Source of the DNA: Tomocerus qinae
Taxonomy: Eukaryota; Arthropoda; Collembola; Entomobryomorpha; Tomoceridae
Length of the DNA: 64,000 nucleotides
Assembly: GCA_020055645.1 (NCBI GenBank)
Contig: CM034549.1
Location: 6,262,001 to 6,326,000, forward strand
Reading direction: 5' to 3'
Numbering within the stretch: the stretch's first letter is position 1; each line of letters opens with the position of its first letter. The notes under the pieces are model-generated. The model saw nothing but the letters and a program-made list of their open reading frames with translations. It was not told the origin of the DNA and ran no database searches. Shown piece by piece: positions 52,201 to 64,000 of this stretch. Both the position numbers and the translations under genes were made by a program.

Positions 52201-52516
52201 CCATTGTCATCAACCCAGAACAGGCCTCAACTCTGACAGTTGACCGAATGGACTTGGAAGGTAGCGGCACTTGCTCTTTTGACTTACTCAACGTCCACAC
52301 CCTCAACAACGGAATTTGGCAACATCATGGACCGTAATTAAAAGATAACTCTTTACATTTTATTTCTTTAATTGCAATTTGATGACAACTTTTAATATTT
52401 ACAGCTACTGCGGAACCAACATTCCTCCATCAAGTAACAGCGATGGTCCAATCATTCTGACCTTCATGTCTGACTATTCCGTGACAAACACTGGTTTCAC
52501 TGTCTCTTGGTCTTAA
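49255..52516 (+). CDS. Secreted trypsin-like protease with two C-terminal CUB domains, copy 3
   Basis: Fourteen exons: 49255-49306, 50022-50172, 50284-50309, 50436-50684, 50781-50894, 50969-51000, 51077-51164, 51257-51276, 51364-51418, 51515-51553, 51624-51840, 51911-52011, 52084-52333, 52405-52516; 501 residues. Exon sizes equal those of copy 2 except exon 2. His, Asp and Ser of the triad and the DSCQGDSGG specificity Asp are intact; signal peptide and IVGG start are the same as in the other copies. CUB 1 and CUB 2 are close to copy 2 with small replacements ([32 protein letters not shown]). Introns 3 and 4 and exon 5 match copy 1 better, while the exon 4 core and exons 6-14 match copy 2, indicating a mosaic history. 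Intron 1 carries its own AT minisatellite. Confidence 0.93.
49795..49950 (+). repeat. AT-rich minisatellite in trypsin 3 intron 1
   Basis: Seven near-perfect 23-24-bp units of AAATATTATTAGCATTTAAT type, preceded (49670-49790) by looser ATTTTTAGCATTAAATTATT units. The shared TAGCATT core with the trypsin 1 intron array suggests independent expansion from one ancestral motif. Confidence 0.88.
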
Positions 52517-52582
52517 GTCTCTTTTATAATTGTACAGCCTTCTAATTAATACTTCCTGACATATGTTTTTGTAAAAAGGACA

Positions 52583-52588
52583 AATAAA
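52583..52588 (+). terminator. Polyadenylation signal of trypsin 3
   Basis: AATAAA 67 bases past the stop codon, aligned with the signal of copy 2. Confidence 0.65.
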
Positions 52589-53053
52589 ATTCCTCGTTAA
52601 TTCAACCATATAATGTTCTACATCAACTTGTTTCCATCTCTAAAATTCTTTGTGGCCATTTTACTTTACGTAAGAAAATTCCCATAAAACGTTTGCATTT
52701 TGCAATGGAGAAATTTAAAAAAAGGCAATATATTATGACATAATCTTGATTAGAGACAGTATAAATAATTTATTACGGTAAAATAGTTTAAATTCCGTCG
52801 TTATTATTAATAACAATAGGTTGTATACAATTCCCAAATATTGAATATTGGTATATTTATTTACAGCTTCATCAGGGATTCGATACAATAAAACTTAAAA
52901 TTACTAACCATATTGGGACATTTTGATATGAGCACCTAATTTAAAATCGACGTTTAATATTAAAATTAAATATTATTAAATAGAATAAATATTAAATAGA
53001 ATAATACAATAGTTTTAGAGCTTCATGGGTACAACCAGTCCATCTTAAGTTAG

Positions 53054-53161
53054 AAATTTAGACTTGAATAGAGGAGGCAAAACAAAGAAAGAACAAAACG
53101 TTCTCCCTCAAAAATCGCCTTCGTTATTTCTGTTTTGCTTCCTCGATTCAAGTCTAATTTA
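53054..53161. mobile_element. About 108-bp foldback element
   Basis: TTAGACTTGAATAGAGGAGG at the left is the near complement of CCTCGATTCAAGTCTAA at the right; pairing continues through GCAAAACA/TGTTTTGC. It would form a hairpin with a loop of about 25 bases. Either a small MITE or a structured 3' region of the polyketide synthase transcript. Confidence 0.65.
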
Positions 53162-53215
53162 CAGCGGACAGGTTATAATTTGTACTTCATTATTTGTCTA
53201 AATGTTAAAGAGAAA

Positions 53216-56200
53216 TTAGGTCATTTCATTAGAATGTGATGGCTGAATTCCCAAACCCAAAGCTTCCAAGAGACCTGAATGATTTGCAAAATCTATGTAA
53301 ACTTGAATGATATCTGTAACATTAGGAATTCTGTCAGAGATATTGGGTATAATTTGTTGTAAACTGTCACTCAAACGATAAAGGCTGGTTTTGCTTTTGA
53401 GGGAGAGTTCATTGATTAAGCTAGCATTGTAAACCATAGACATAAAATCAGAATTATCAGCAGTCAAAAATGATAACCAAACATTATTCTCACTTTCTAG
53501 CTTTAACTTTTCTGCAAAATCTTTTTCCGACACAAGTTTCACCCTATAGCCTTCTCTGGTACCGATGGTCACTAAATCCTCCGAATAAATGGGTACAGGT
53601 TGAAATAGATTGAAGATTTTCTGTTGGGAAAGGTTATTAAATCCAATTTCTAGAGTTAGTTGTGACGCTATGTCACAAGGAAAACAATGCCAGCCCCCAT
53701 TGAATTGAGGAACGATTCCCAAGCGGGTAGATAAAAAGAATAAATTCAAAAAAGTATCGGTTTCAACGGTGAATACACCAGTTCGACTGTCCCCAATTAG
53801 GGTAGGATATCGAATAACTGTACACGGTAATCCCCGATGGACAGCAACAGACATTAATTTCTCGCACACAAATTTTGAGATGACGTAGCCCATTGAAATT
53901 CCATCACCCAAGTTTTCTTTCTCTGGAAATTCCTCGGAAGCGAAGCCCTCATCTGTCAGTCTATTAATTGTTGCAAATGTAGAAGAAAAGATAACCCGTT
54001 TTGTTTTGATACTTGATGCAAAGCGGAGAATATTCAAAGTTCCAAAAACATTGACACTGCGAATATCGACATTATTTTTAGATTGCTTGTACTGTTCCAC
54101 ATGATTTGTTTTTGCCGCCAAGTGGTACACACAGTCTATGGTTTCCGACAGAGCGCTATAGTCAGCAGTGGACATCCCTAGCCTCTCTTCAGTAACATTG
54201 CCCACTAAAATTTGAACCCTGCTTAAATCAATATTTTGTAGTTGAAATTTTGTTAAATTCGAAATCAACCGTTTTCTTGCAAAAAGAGCGTTTTTCGATC
54301 TTATTAAGCAATATATCCGAGAAATACTATTGGTTTCCACAAGATCTCTCAAAATATAAGCACCAAATCGACCTGTTGATCCTGTAAGTAGAATATTCTT
54401 CATACCAGAAGATTGAGGAGCCTCGCCCACAGTTTGAATATCTTCAGGTAGAACTGAATCTTTCTTTATCAAATCCTTTAATGCATTCAGATCAATACTT
54501 TTAGACCCTTTAGGAGAGTTAGAGTTTGATGTCACGGATATTGTCATTTCAGCTAGATACTGGCTCAGGCTGTTGATATTTGGGTGATCTAGCATGGAAT
54601 TTGCATTTAAGTCAATAGTTTTCCCAAATATATGTTGCAATTTATTTCTCATTTCAACTGCCATTAAAGAATCTAAACCCATATCCGAAAATGTTTGAAA
54701 TTCATCTAATTTCTCACTCTCTGGTAGCTTTAATGTTTTGCGAATGATTGTTTCCAAACGGGATTTAATGTATACCAATCTTTGTTCAAAAGATAAATTG
54801 CTTATTTCATCCCAAAAGCTTTTACTTTGAATTGCGATGGATTGATTTGGCAAATCTTCACTTTCATGCAACAGCTCTGAAAGTATATTATCCTTTATAG
54901 GAAAGTGTTGGATATACTCTGTGATATTCAATTGAATCACAGCTAACTGAACTAAATTCGGGCGGGTCATTGCAAATTTTAGAGACGCGATACCCTGATT
55001 TGGAGTAAATGGCTTGACACCATGTAAACCTTCTTTGCCATACGATGTACCGGTAGCAGCACCAACTTCCGACCATGCACCCCAATTAATTGTTTGCGCA
55101 GGAAGTCCAATGGAATGACGATAGTAGGCCAACGAATCCAAAAACATATTTGCCGCTGAATGATTGGCTTGACCCATAGGACCTGAAAAATAGAAATAAG
55201 TTAATATACAGGTTATAATTTAGAGGCACCGAAATTTAGCAGCATTAAACCAATGTTTAAATGGAATTAGAAAATTTTCTATTTCCCCTTATGATTAGTT
55301 GCATCGAAATTTTCTTCGACTTTTAGTTTTTATTTGACAACCAGTTATAGCGTAAAATATTAAATTTACCTATAATAGCTGCCATTGAAGAAAACAAGAT
55401 GAAATGCTCCAAATTCATGTCTTTGGTTAAGTTGTGCAAATTCCAACCGCCAATCACTTTTGCATTAAATACAGTTTGGAATTTCTCCCAGGATTGGTTT
55501 CTGTACATTGCATCAGCGAGAATTCCTGCGGAATGAACGACCCCTCGGAGTGGAGGCATTTGGCCGTTGGAGGCGATACTGTCAAAAAGATTTTTGCATT
55601 GCTCCCAGTTTCCTACGTCTGCTTGGTAAGACAAAATTCGGCATCCCTGTGCTTTCATTTTATTTAAAACTTGTACCACGTTTTCATTTGGGGCAGTTCT
55701 GCCCGCCAAAACAATATTCTTTGCCCCACAATCTGACATCCATTTAGCGACTTCCAGTCCTATGCCCCCTAACCCACCAGTGATTAGATAGGTGGCATTA
55801 CCATTGAAAATTAAGTCATTTTTAAAATTGCGGCCTCCTTTGTTTCGAACTTCTGGGGCGGCAACCACAATTTTTCCAATATGTTGTGCTTTTAGGAAAT
55901 AATTCAAAGCATCACGAATGCACTCCATTTCAAATCTGGAGTAAGGCAATGGGGTACAGACTTTTTTATCAAACAAATCGTGCATGGCATTCATCAGTTT
56001 TAGCATTTCTGACAGATTCACATTCTCCAAATCAACTATTGTGTAGTGAACATCTGAACGTAAATTTTCAACGTCTTCATTTTTCCAAATATTTACTTTC
56101 CCTATTTCTACAAAACGGGCCTCTTGGCTACAGACTCTGAGAGTAGTTTCCTTAAATCCAGGTCCAGTTAGCGAATTGAGAACCACGTGGACATCCAACC

Positions 56201-59200
56201 CTAAATTCTCGATTTTATCCCCGAAAGTCAAATCTCTGGAGTGGAAAATATGCTTGATACCCAGATGGGCTAGGTAACTTCTTTTTCTCTGGCTACCGGC
56301 AGTCGCTATTATATTGGCACCAATATACTTTGCAATTTGAATTGCAATCAATCCGACACCTCCTGAAGCCACGTGAATTAAAATGGTTTCTCCCTTTTTC
56401 AAATTTGCCACATTTACTAGACAATGATAAGCCGTTAGAAAAACGGACGGGATTGTTGACGCATCGGCAAAAGTAAATTCTTTCGGTTTTCGCAACACCA
56501 TCCCTGAATTTACAACCACGTGACTTGCTGCACTACTTGCTTGAGATATCCCAAATACTTCATCCCCTATTTTGTATTTTGTAACCCTCTTTCCAATTTG
56601 CGTGACTATTCCAGAGAAATCCGTTCCAACCGCATCAAATAACGTTGAGTACATATCTGGCTTTAGTATAACAAAAACGTCTCTGAAGTTCAAAGCGAAT
56701 GATTTGACAAGAACTTCCACATCATTGTCGTTTATGCATCCTTTGTTGGTAGGACGGAACATCACATCCCTGATGTTCTTTGAATTCGGAATATCTATAG
56801 TATACCTATCTGGTGGAAGAGTTAGTGGGGCTTCCTGTTTCGGCAATCGGACAAATCTGTTGACAAATCGTTTTTTGTTTCTATAAGCGATAATTGCTTC
56901 GCCTTTTTCAAATAACTCATAAAAGATTTCGTTACTTTCATTCAACAAATCGGAGTCATCTGGATCTAAATCTATCAGTTTAGCTTCAAGAAGTGGCATT
57001 TCGCTATTAAGGCTTTTGACCATTGCAAATAATGGCGCGATTTCTGGATTAACTTTTGATTGATTGTTGGAAATATAATAAACACCTTTTCCTACTACGT
57101 ACATTCGAGTTTTAACAACTGCGTTCATTGATAAATACTTACTTATATTCAGCATTTGAATATACATTTGATTGTGATTATTTTCAGGGTTGATCTTTGA
57201 AAAGTATATTATGATACCGGAAACGCTGTATTTTTCATATACAAGATCTAGGGCTCTTTTTAATTGTTCATAATCTTCGATGCAAATGTTAACTGCATCA
57301 TCTGTCGTTGCATCAGTTTTCTGCGTAATCTGCAAAATGTTTTCACCGCAATTGGATATCTTTTTATACAAATGTGAATATTGTGAACCAAAATCTGAAA
57401 AAACTATCCACGTTTTTTCTTTTCCTTGGACAATGGCTGGTGGTGGGGGTTTGTTATTCTCAATGGCTCTTGACACTAGAACGCCGAAAATTTCTTGATG
57501 ATCTGATATTTCGGTTGGACATGTAAAGCTGTTCTCTGAGAAAACAATATCCCAAATTTGTTTAGAGGCCATGGGATGATTTTTTCTTAAATCGGAATCT
57601 GTAAATTTCCAATAGCTATCCAAAATTCCGAAGATGAAATCAATGCATCTAACTGGCTTGAGCATCTCCTTCATTACAAAAATACCATTTGGCATAAGAA
57701 GAGAATGGACATTTTTAATGGATGTTCGCAGGTTTTCAGTTGCATGAATGATATTGGCAGCTACAACAATATCAAATTGATTAGGACAAAACCCTTGGGA
57801 GGAAGGATCCTTTTCGATATCAAGCACCTTGTATTCCACTGCTGAATTATTTATGAATTCTTCTTTAGCCAAATTTAAAAAGTGAGGAGAAATATCCGTA
57901 AAGGTGTATCTGAAGTGGATCCCATTTTTCTGAAGCATTTTCATTATTTCTCTAGAAGTTGAAGCACTTCCGCCACCGACTTCAAGAATTCTTACAATCT
58001 GGCCACTTGGTTTTAGTTCTTTCAAGGCAATATCCAAAAATTGTGCAATTCGGGTATTGGAAGCAGTATCTTCAGCTGAGAAATTATAAATATCTAATGG
58101 TTTGATATCTTCTGTATCGAACAGGGCCTCTATCGCCCCTTCTTTGCCTTGAAGAACGCTCCATAATTTCACCTTGCACTTTAGAGCTATATCTGTAATG
58201 ATGTGTCTCCCTTGTGCTCTGGTAGAAATCCCCTCCTGTAACCTCGATAAATTTCTTTGAATGATTTCCAAATTTGGAAACGGTTTGATCATTTCCCAGT
58301 CATCGGTAGTGCCGTACTCATTACGTATTGGAATGAAATAGCCATCTTCACTCAAAATTTCTAATATCCGATGAAAAAACAAACTATGAGAATTGGATAT
58401 AATATTCTGCTGCATGACTGAGCGGGAGTTATAAATTTTGCCAACTTCGGAGAAAACCCCATTTTTGCTAAATATTTCCATCAGACACAAAGATATTATT
58501 TCATCTCCGATTCGCATAATTTCAGGGTCCACATTTTTCATTGGTTCTTTCATCACCTTGTCTAAAGTTTGTTTGACCACATCCAAGTCTAATTCATGGT
58601 CTAATTCCATCCTTGATTGGGAGAAACCGTCCCTAACTCTCCATATCTCGTGGTACATTCCAGGTAGTTTCTTCTGAGTGTTAACCACATTGAGAAAGTT
58701 GCTCACAGATGTTTTTATCAGTCGAATATTTTCCATAATTGCCAGCAGTTCATTATTCCCGGAGTACAGAGCAGCAGTGCCAGATGTTGCACCCGCTTCC
58801 CATTTGGTATGAGCAAAATAAAACCCACTTTCGGAAGAAAAATCTTCTAAAGAATTTATGCAGAAAAAGCGACCGATGCTTACAGGAAGGTATAATTCCG
58901 CATTTTCTCTGCCAATGGTCAAACCCAATGTTTGTATCATGGCGTCTAAAATAACTGGATGATAAATATAATCATCTGTCGCTTTGGATGGTATAGAAAT
59001 CTTGGCTAATATCTCATTAGTGCCTTCCCAGATTTCTGAAATCTTTTGGAAATTTTCGCCGAAAAAAATACCAATTTCTGGAGCATGTTGGTACATTTCT
59101 TTGCAAGATTTTGATGCAGGACAGCGACATTTTATAGCATTGATGTCATCTCTACTGAAATCCTCTTTGTTGTCCTTGTGCATTGCTAAATATGCACTGG

Positions 59201-62200
59201 AATACTGTTTCCAACCTCTTTCTTCGTTGTAACCGTTTATTTTCTGGTATACATAAAAACGCACAAACCGTTTATCAACAATATTTTCTACAGGAGAAAC
59301 TACCACCTGGATTTTGTACTTTTTGTCTTCCTCCAGCACGAAAGGGGATTCTACTACAAAATCTTCAACTTTCAAAGACCGATCTGAAAATTCCGAACAA
59401 TTTGACAGACAATCCCTTCCGGCTGCAAGAAAAACCTCTAAATATCCTGCAGCAGGGACGATAATAGTATTTGCAACTTGATGATCGATCAGGTACTCAA
59501 TATCTTTTAAATTCCAAGTGTGTTGATAAATTGTATCTTTTGTATCTGCAAGACTCACCCTTCGGCCCAAAAGAGGATGAATTGGTTTGACGTATTCTTC
59601 ACCTTTGAATTTTATCCAGTACTTTTGTCTTTCAAATGGATAATATGGTAGTTGAATCTTCCTCCTTGGACCTTCTTCAAGAGATTTCCATTTAACATCA
59701 ACGTTATTCGTAAACAGTGTTCCTAAACTATTTAGTAGCGTTTTCCAATTATTCTCGTTTTTTCGAATGGAGGGAAGCCAAAGGGAATTTTCTAAATTTG
59801 GTAAATTGGACATTCCTAGAGCTAACAAAATTGGATGCGGTCCTATTTCAATGAAAATGTTACACCCGAGATTAGCTAGGCTTACAATTGCTTTGGAAAA
59901 TTGAACAGTCTCTCTTGCATGTTTTTTCCAGTAGTTCCCATTAATTTGGCCGTTAGTTATGCATTCGCCTGTCATTCCCGATACATATTTGCAGCGCGGT
60001 GGATTATATTTGATTCTGTCGGCAAACGACCCATAACTATCGATAATGCTGTCCATTGCCCTTGAGTGAAATGGACGAGAAGCAACCAAAAGTTGACATT
60101 TTTCGCTATTGTCGCTGCAGTATTTTTGAAATAATTCTAACGTTCGCTGGTCACCTGCCACTACAACCTCCTCCTCTGAATTGACTACAGCAATATCTAA
60201 CCACGTATTCATATTATTTAACAGGAAACCCGAAATTAAAGCATTTGCCCTTTTTTCCGAAGTTCTAATTGCCAACATTCCACCCTCTGGCAAACTTTCA
60301 ATAAGTCGACTACGTTCTGCAAGTAATAACAAAGCATCTTCAAAATCCAAAATCCCTGCTGCAGTAGCTGCTCCAAATTCACCTGCAAAAATAAATAAAT
60401 AAAGATAAAATTTTAAATTTTAGGCGGGCCAATGAATTGTCCCTATGCATATGTGAAAATAGTTAATGAATTCAAACTCACCGACACTGTGGCCCAAAAC
60501 AAAATCTGGAACAATACCCAAGCTTTCGAATAATTTCAGGAGTGAATATTGAATTGAATAAATCGTCAGTTGGCTGTACACAGTTTGTCCCAACAAATAT
60601 CCATGCTTGTCATTCCATAAAACATCCATTAGACTAACGTTTTTTTCGACAATTTTTGCACAATCTTGAAATGCAGAGCGGAATACGGAATTAGAGTTGT
60701 ATAATTCACCAGCCATTTCTAGATACTGGGAGCCCTGTCCAGTAAAGAGGAATCCAATTTTCCCATTTCCTGACTTGATTTTCGGGGGAATGAATTCAAA
60801 TTCATTCAAATTGAATTTCAGCTGGTTGATGTCTTCCGCAACTACAGATAATCTGTGTTTCAAATGTGCTCTTCCATTGTTTGCCGTAAATGTGATATCC
60901 CCAATATCGGCGAGTGGATTTTCATTCAAAAATTCAATATAGTTGGAGGCCATTTGCGAAAGAGCATTTTCAGATTTGGCTGACAGAGAAAGAATGAAAT
61001 GACTTCTATCCGCGTCCAAAGGATTTGCAAATTTATCGTTATTTAGTAAATGAGTGGGTGGTTCTTCAATAAGTGCATGAACATTCGTTCCGCTAATTCC
61101 AAAAGAACTAACTCCAGCTATTCTTACCCGGTTGGACTTGGGTTTCCATTTCAAAGCGGATGTTGGTATCTTGCACAATTTGGGATCTAAATTGATGTTA
61201 GGATTTAGGGCGTGGAAGTTCAAATGTGGCGGGATGGTATAATTTTCCATCGATAAAAGAACTTTGATTACTCCCGCCAAACCAGCAGCCGACTCGGTAT
61301 GACCAATGTTGGTTTTCACAGAGCCTAATATCAAGGGTTCATCCCTTTCACCTTGATACCCAGCTGTTAAAGCGGCAAATTCAATCGGGTCTCCAACAGG
61401 GGTACCCGTTCCATGGCCTTCAACATAATCAACATCTTTCGGTTCTACCCCAGAATTTCTAAGAGCTTCTTTTATAGCAATTTCCTGACAACGCTTGCTT
61501 GGAGTGCCAAAACTGGAGGTGGTTCCTTCATTACTAAGAGCAGATCCCCTAATTAGTCCCATTATTCGATCCCCGCTTTTTAGTGCTTCGGGCAAACGTT
61601 TTAAAACCATCACAGCGATTCCCTCTGCCCTCCCGAACCCATCCGCTTTCTCATCGTACGTTTTACAGTGTCCATCTGGTGCGAGAATTGAGATTTCTGA
61701 CAATGGAAATTGTAGAATTATGATATTTGCGCCAAGAACCAATCCCAAGTCTGTTTCTCCTCTTTTCAAACTCTCACAAGCCAGATGCAGCGCCACCATC
61801 GATGAAGAGCAACCCGATTCTGTAGCTACATTTGGACCATTCAATCCCAAGAAATAGGACACTCTTGAAGATGTAGCAGAGAAAGCATTTCCAAGAACCA
61901 CGTGATGAAAATCTTGTCCTGTTGTGTTCTCCTTGATCAATCGTTCGTAGTCGTGAGTCCAGACTCCAGTAAAAACTCCGGTGTTGCTTCCTTTAAGAGA
62001 GTGAGGGTCGATGGCCGCATCTTCTAGTGCTTCCCAAGCGACCTCTACTAACAGTCTTTGTTGAGGATCCATGAAAGATGCTTCGCGGGGGCTGATCCCG
62101 AAAAATTTGGCGTCAAATTCATCTACCGCACATTTTAGAAATCCTGCCTTTGTCTCCGTAAATCGAGGGTCGTGTCTCTGATAATCAAAAAGCCGATCTG

Positions 62201-63511
62201 GTGGGACTTGGCAAATTCCATCCCCTCCATTTTTTATCAACTCCCAAAATTCGTTGCTATTGTTAGATCCAGGGAACCTGCAGCTGTAGCCTACAATTGC
62301 TATTGCTTCTTTGTAGTAATTCTTTTCTAAGCAATACATTTCTTCGACAAATTCTGTGGGATTTGGAGAAAGTAGCAAGTCACATTTAATGTTCAGTGGA
62401 ATATCCTTGTAAAATGAGTCCCAAATGTTGAAAATAGTCTGAAATCACATTTTACAATTAATTTTTATCCTTTATCATAAAATAAACTAATAGTGAAATC
62501 AAACTGAAATTCATCTGTACTTACCTTTAACACAGCATCATTTTCACACAGATTCTTTTCGATTGCATTTTGCCAGGCTTCTTTCCCAAACGAAACCATT
62601 TTCACTCCCATTAAACTCCTGAAGAAAAATGTACTAAAGTATTAAATTCCTATTTCTAGAAAATACATAAAATATGATATGATAATAAAATAGTTATCAT
62701 AACCCTTTACCCCTGATTTTCTGGAGAAACGTTAAAATTGTTGATAATGGACAATTTCCTTTTTGAAAATTTTCGAGACTTGCAAACTTTATTGAGTAAT
62801 TCCGCAACTGTTACAAATAAAAACAAACAATTCACTAATCCGAATCCAAATTAGCTAACAAACATTATTCATTTGATGAACTTTAGATCCCTCAATTATA
62901 ATGACTATCAATGCTTCAATTAATTTGAATTATTAGAGCTCGAAACCACCCAGAAATGTTTCGCCCATCCGGTCTTCAGTTCAGACATTTAAATACACAA
63001 AATTAATAAAAAAAATTATAGCTTACAATTTTTGAATGTGTGTCCATTTGATGTGAGTTTGGAAAGTTTCAGATAAGTATCCAAGCATGGTTTAATGACA
63101 ATTGCGGACACATCAAAGCCTTTCGGATTAGAATACAGAGAGCCATACGAAATATCATCATTTGTATCGAAAACCTCGTCACAATTTTTTAGAACCTGCA
63201 AAAAATTAACAGATGGTCATGCAGGAAGATATACTTTCCACAACCATTGTATATTTGCAATGCAAAACATTTTCTTGACCTCGTACCATTGTATTCGAAT
63301 GAAGAATGACGCATTTTGAATACATTCCCAAATTCCAAGCATCAAGAATTAGTTGATCTTCTGGAGGTAACACTTTGCCCTTAGAGGCACAAACAGTTTT
63401 TAGAATGATGACATCAAAGTAGTGGGCCAAGGTTTTCCTACAAATAACATTTTTAAAATAAAAACATTGCAAAGTCAAAAAGCCTGAAAACCCCCTGATA
63501 GAACTGTTCAT
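53216..63511 (-). CDS. Highly reducing type I polyketide synthase with terminal reductase
   Basis: Multidomain polyketide synthase that builds a carbon chain from malonyl-CoA. Firm exons: 62525-62618, 60482-62438, 55370-60382, 53216-55182; upstream exons 62711-62807, 63027-63195 and 63287-63437 (perhaps to an ATG at 63511) join in phase. From the Met at 62611 it is 3007 residues; about 3173 with the extension. Domains numbered from that Met: KS 73-505 (Cys239 in SGCSSS, EGHGTGT, NIGHTES), AT 580-882 (GHSVGE Ser680; RPFHS suggests malonyl), DH 945-1240 (His982, HPVILDA Asp1161), C-methyltransferase 1440-1660 (EVGGGSA), ER 1880-2195 (ASGGVG), KR 2210-2395 (GGLGGIG, but His2360 for the usual Tyr), ACP (GLDSL Ser2524), reductase 2615-3007 (GSTGRFG, YVISK). 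There is no thioesterase, so release is probably reductive. Animal origin versus old transfer is open. Confidence 0.9.
62612..63511 (-). other. N-terminal extension exons of the polyketide synthase
   Basis: Three candidate exons (63287-63437, 63027-63195, 62711-62807) each have AG and GT borders, and their phases chain exactly into the exon at 62525-62618 (0, 1, 2). Translation gives about 130 residues that I do not recognise, including KVLPPEDQLILDAWNLG, NPKGFDVSAIVIKPCLDTY and FAELLNKVCKSRKFSK. The frame is also open from 63437 back to an ATG at 63511. It could be a loading or docking domain, or the 3' exons of a separate gene that fortuitously keep phase. Further exons may lie beyond the window. 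Confidence 0.55.
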
Positions 63512-64000
63512 TCTAGATTCAAACGGTAGTTCTCGTAATCCGTTTGTCCAGTTAGAAAATCATTGCTGGAGATTTTTCTGGAGAGAACTTATATAATTAT
63601 CAAGGTGACCACTGGGATTCTAATGAGCGATATACGAACCCTCTGAAGTACTTTTCGAAATAAAAACTCGAAATTAAATCTTAGGTAATTGTATTTGCTT
63701 ACGTATTTCATCAAAATATTGACCAAATGTGGCTTAGTTATATCATATATTAATAATAACTATTGTACAAATAACACACAGTGTATTTGAAGTTATAAGG
63801 ATCTTTTCCCACTACAGACACCACCATTAATAATAGAACTCATTATGAATCATTTTCTCATTGATTAACAGTGTTTTGAAAACAAAAATCATATAAGAAT
63901 GTGTTTATCGCTTTTGTGTCCGCCCTTTCTATGATAACTGGATTTTTCCTAGTAAGAAATATTTGAAAAAATTCCTTTCTTACATAAAAATATATATCCT
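63512..64000. other. Sequence upstream of the polyketide synthase model
   Basis: AT-rich. A short minus-strand open stretch around 63520-63590 could be part of one more upstream exon but has no clear donor. No TATA box or other promoter element was recognised. Confidence 0.35.

Larger units (their letters stand above)
52517..53215. other. Convergent intergenic region between trypsin 3 and the polyketide synthase
   Basis: 3' ends of two convergent genes meet here. AT-rich, no exon. It contains a small foldback element at 53054-53161 just beyond the polyketide synthase stop. Confidence 0.5.

Noticed and set aside
55434-61857. Plus-strand open frames over the polyketide synthase
   Set aside because: Shadows of the long minus-strand coding exons.
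63027-63437. Independent minus-strand gene upstream of the polyketide synthase
   Set aside because: Its phases run into the polyketide synthase exons, so I treated it as an N-terminal extension, at moderate confidence.
53216-63511. Bacterial contamination as the source of the polyketide synthase
   Set aside because: Several spliceosomal introns in phase, AT-rich introns like the neighbours, and contiguity with animal genes argue against it; ancient transfer is still possible.

Overview
The window is animal nuclear DNA, very probably from an arthropod. It is AT-rich, its genes are split by GT-AG introns with intact reading phases, TATA-box promoters precede the trypsin genes, and tRNA-headed SINEs and many small DNA transposons lie between and inside genes. 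AT-rich introns and a large type I polyketide synthase embedded among ordinary animal genes would fit a springtail (Collembola) or a related group. That placement is inference and no marker gene here proves it.

Layout. 571-12305 (+): two tandem ELOVL6-type fatty acid elongases; the second intron of each is full of transposons and repeats. 15222-20100 (+): a 14-exon beta-hexosaminidase-family gene whose catalytic Asp-Glu pair is gone. 20466-22395 (-): an unrecognised single-pass membrane protein with leucine-rich character. 24499-27658 (-): mitochondrial sulfide:quinone oxidoreductase in ten exons. 28703-29496 (+): a phospholipase-D-family protein of the mitochondrial PLD6/Zucchini type. 31058-33502 (+): a capping-enzyme homologue with an intact RNA triphosphatase signature but a degraded guanylyltransferase domain. 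36374-52516 (+): three tandem, recently duplicated, secreted trypsin-like protease genes; copies 2 and 3 carry two C-terminal CUB domains, copy 1 ends after the protease. 53216-63511 (-): a highly reducing type I polyketide synthase, KS-AT-DH-cMT-ER-KR-ACP-reductase, with seven probable exons and an N-terminal extension I do not recognise.

How it fits together. There is no operon logic, but three themes stand out. (1) Lipid and polyketide chemistry: the elongases use malonyl-CoA in the ER, and the polyketide synthase has a malonyl-type acyltransferase, full reducing and C-methylating domains and a reductive release domain, so a methyl-branched, reduced aldehyde or alcohol is the likely product class. 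(2) Extracellular digestion: the trypsin cluster shares one promoter block with a TATA box and a GATA-type site. (3) Conserved enzymes that lost their catalytic residues: the hexosaminidase and the capping homologue.

The cluster grew by segmental duplication. A piece of the capping gene and about 2-4 kb of flank were copied to the region upstream of trypsin 2, and trypsin 3 is a mosaic of the other two copies. Transposons are well preserved; several have exact target-site duplications, and in the first elongase gene a SINE lies inside a hAT element that lies inside a TTAA foldback element. All gene models were made by eye from splice signals, reading frame and family resemblance; no alignment or expression data were available.
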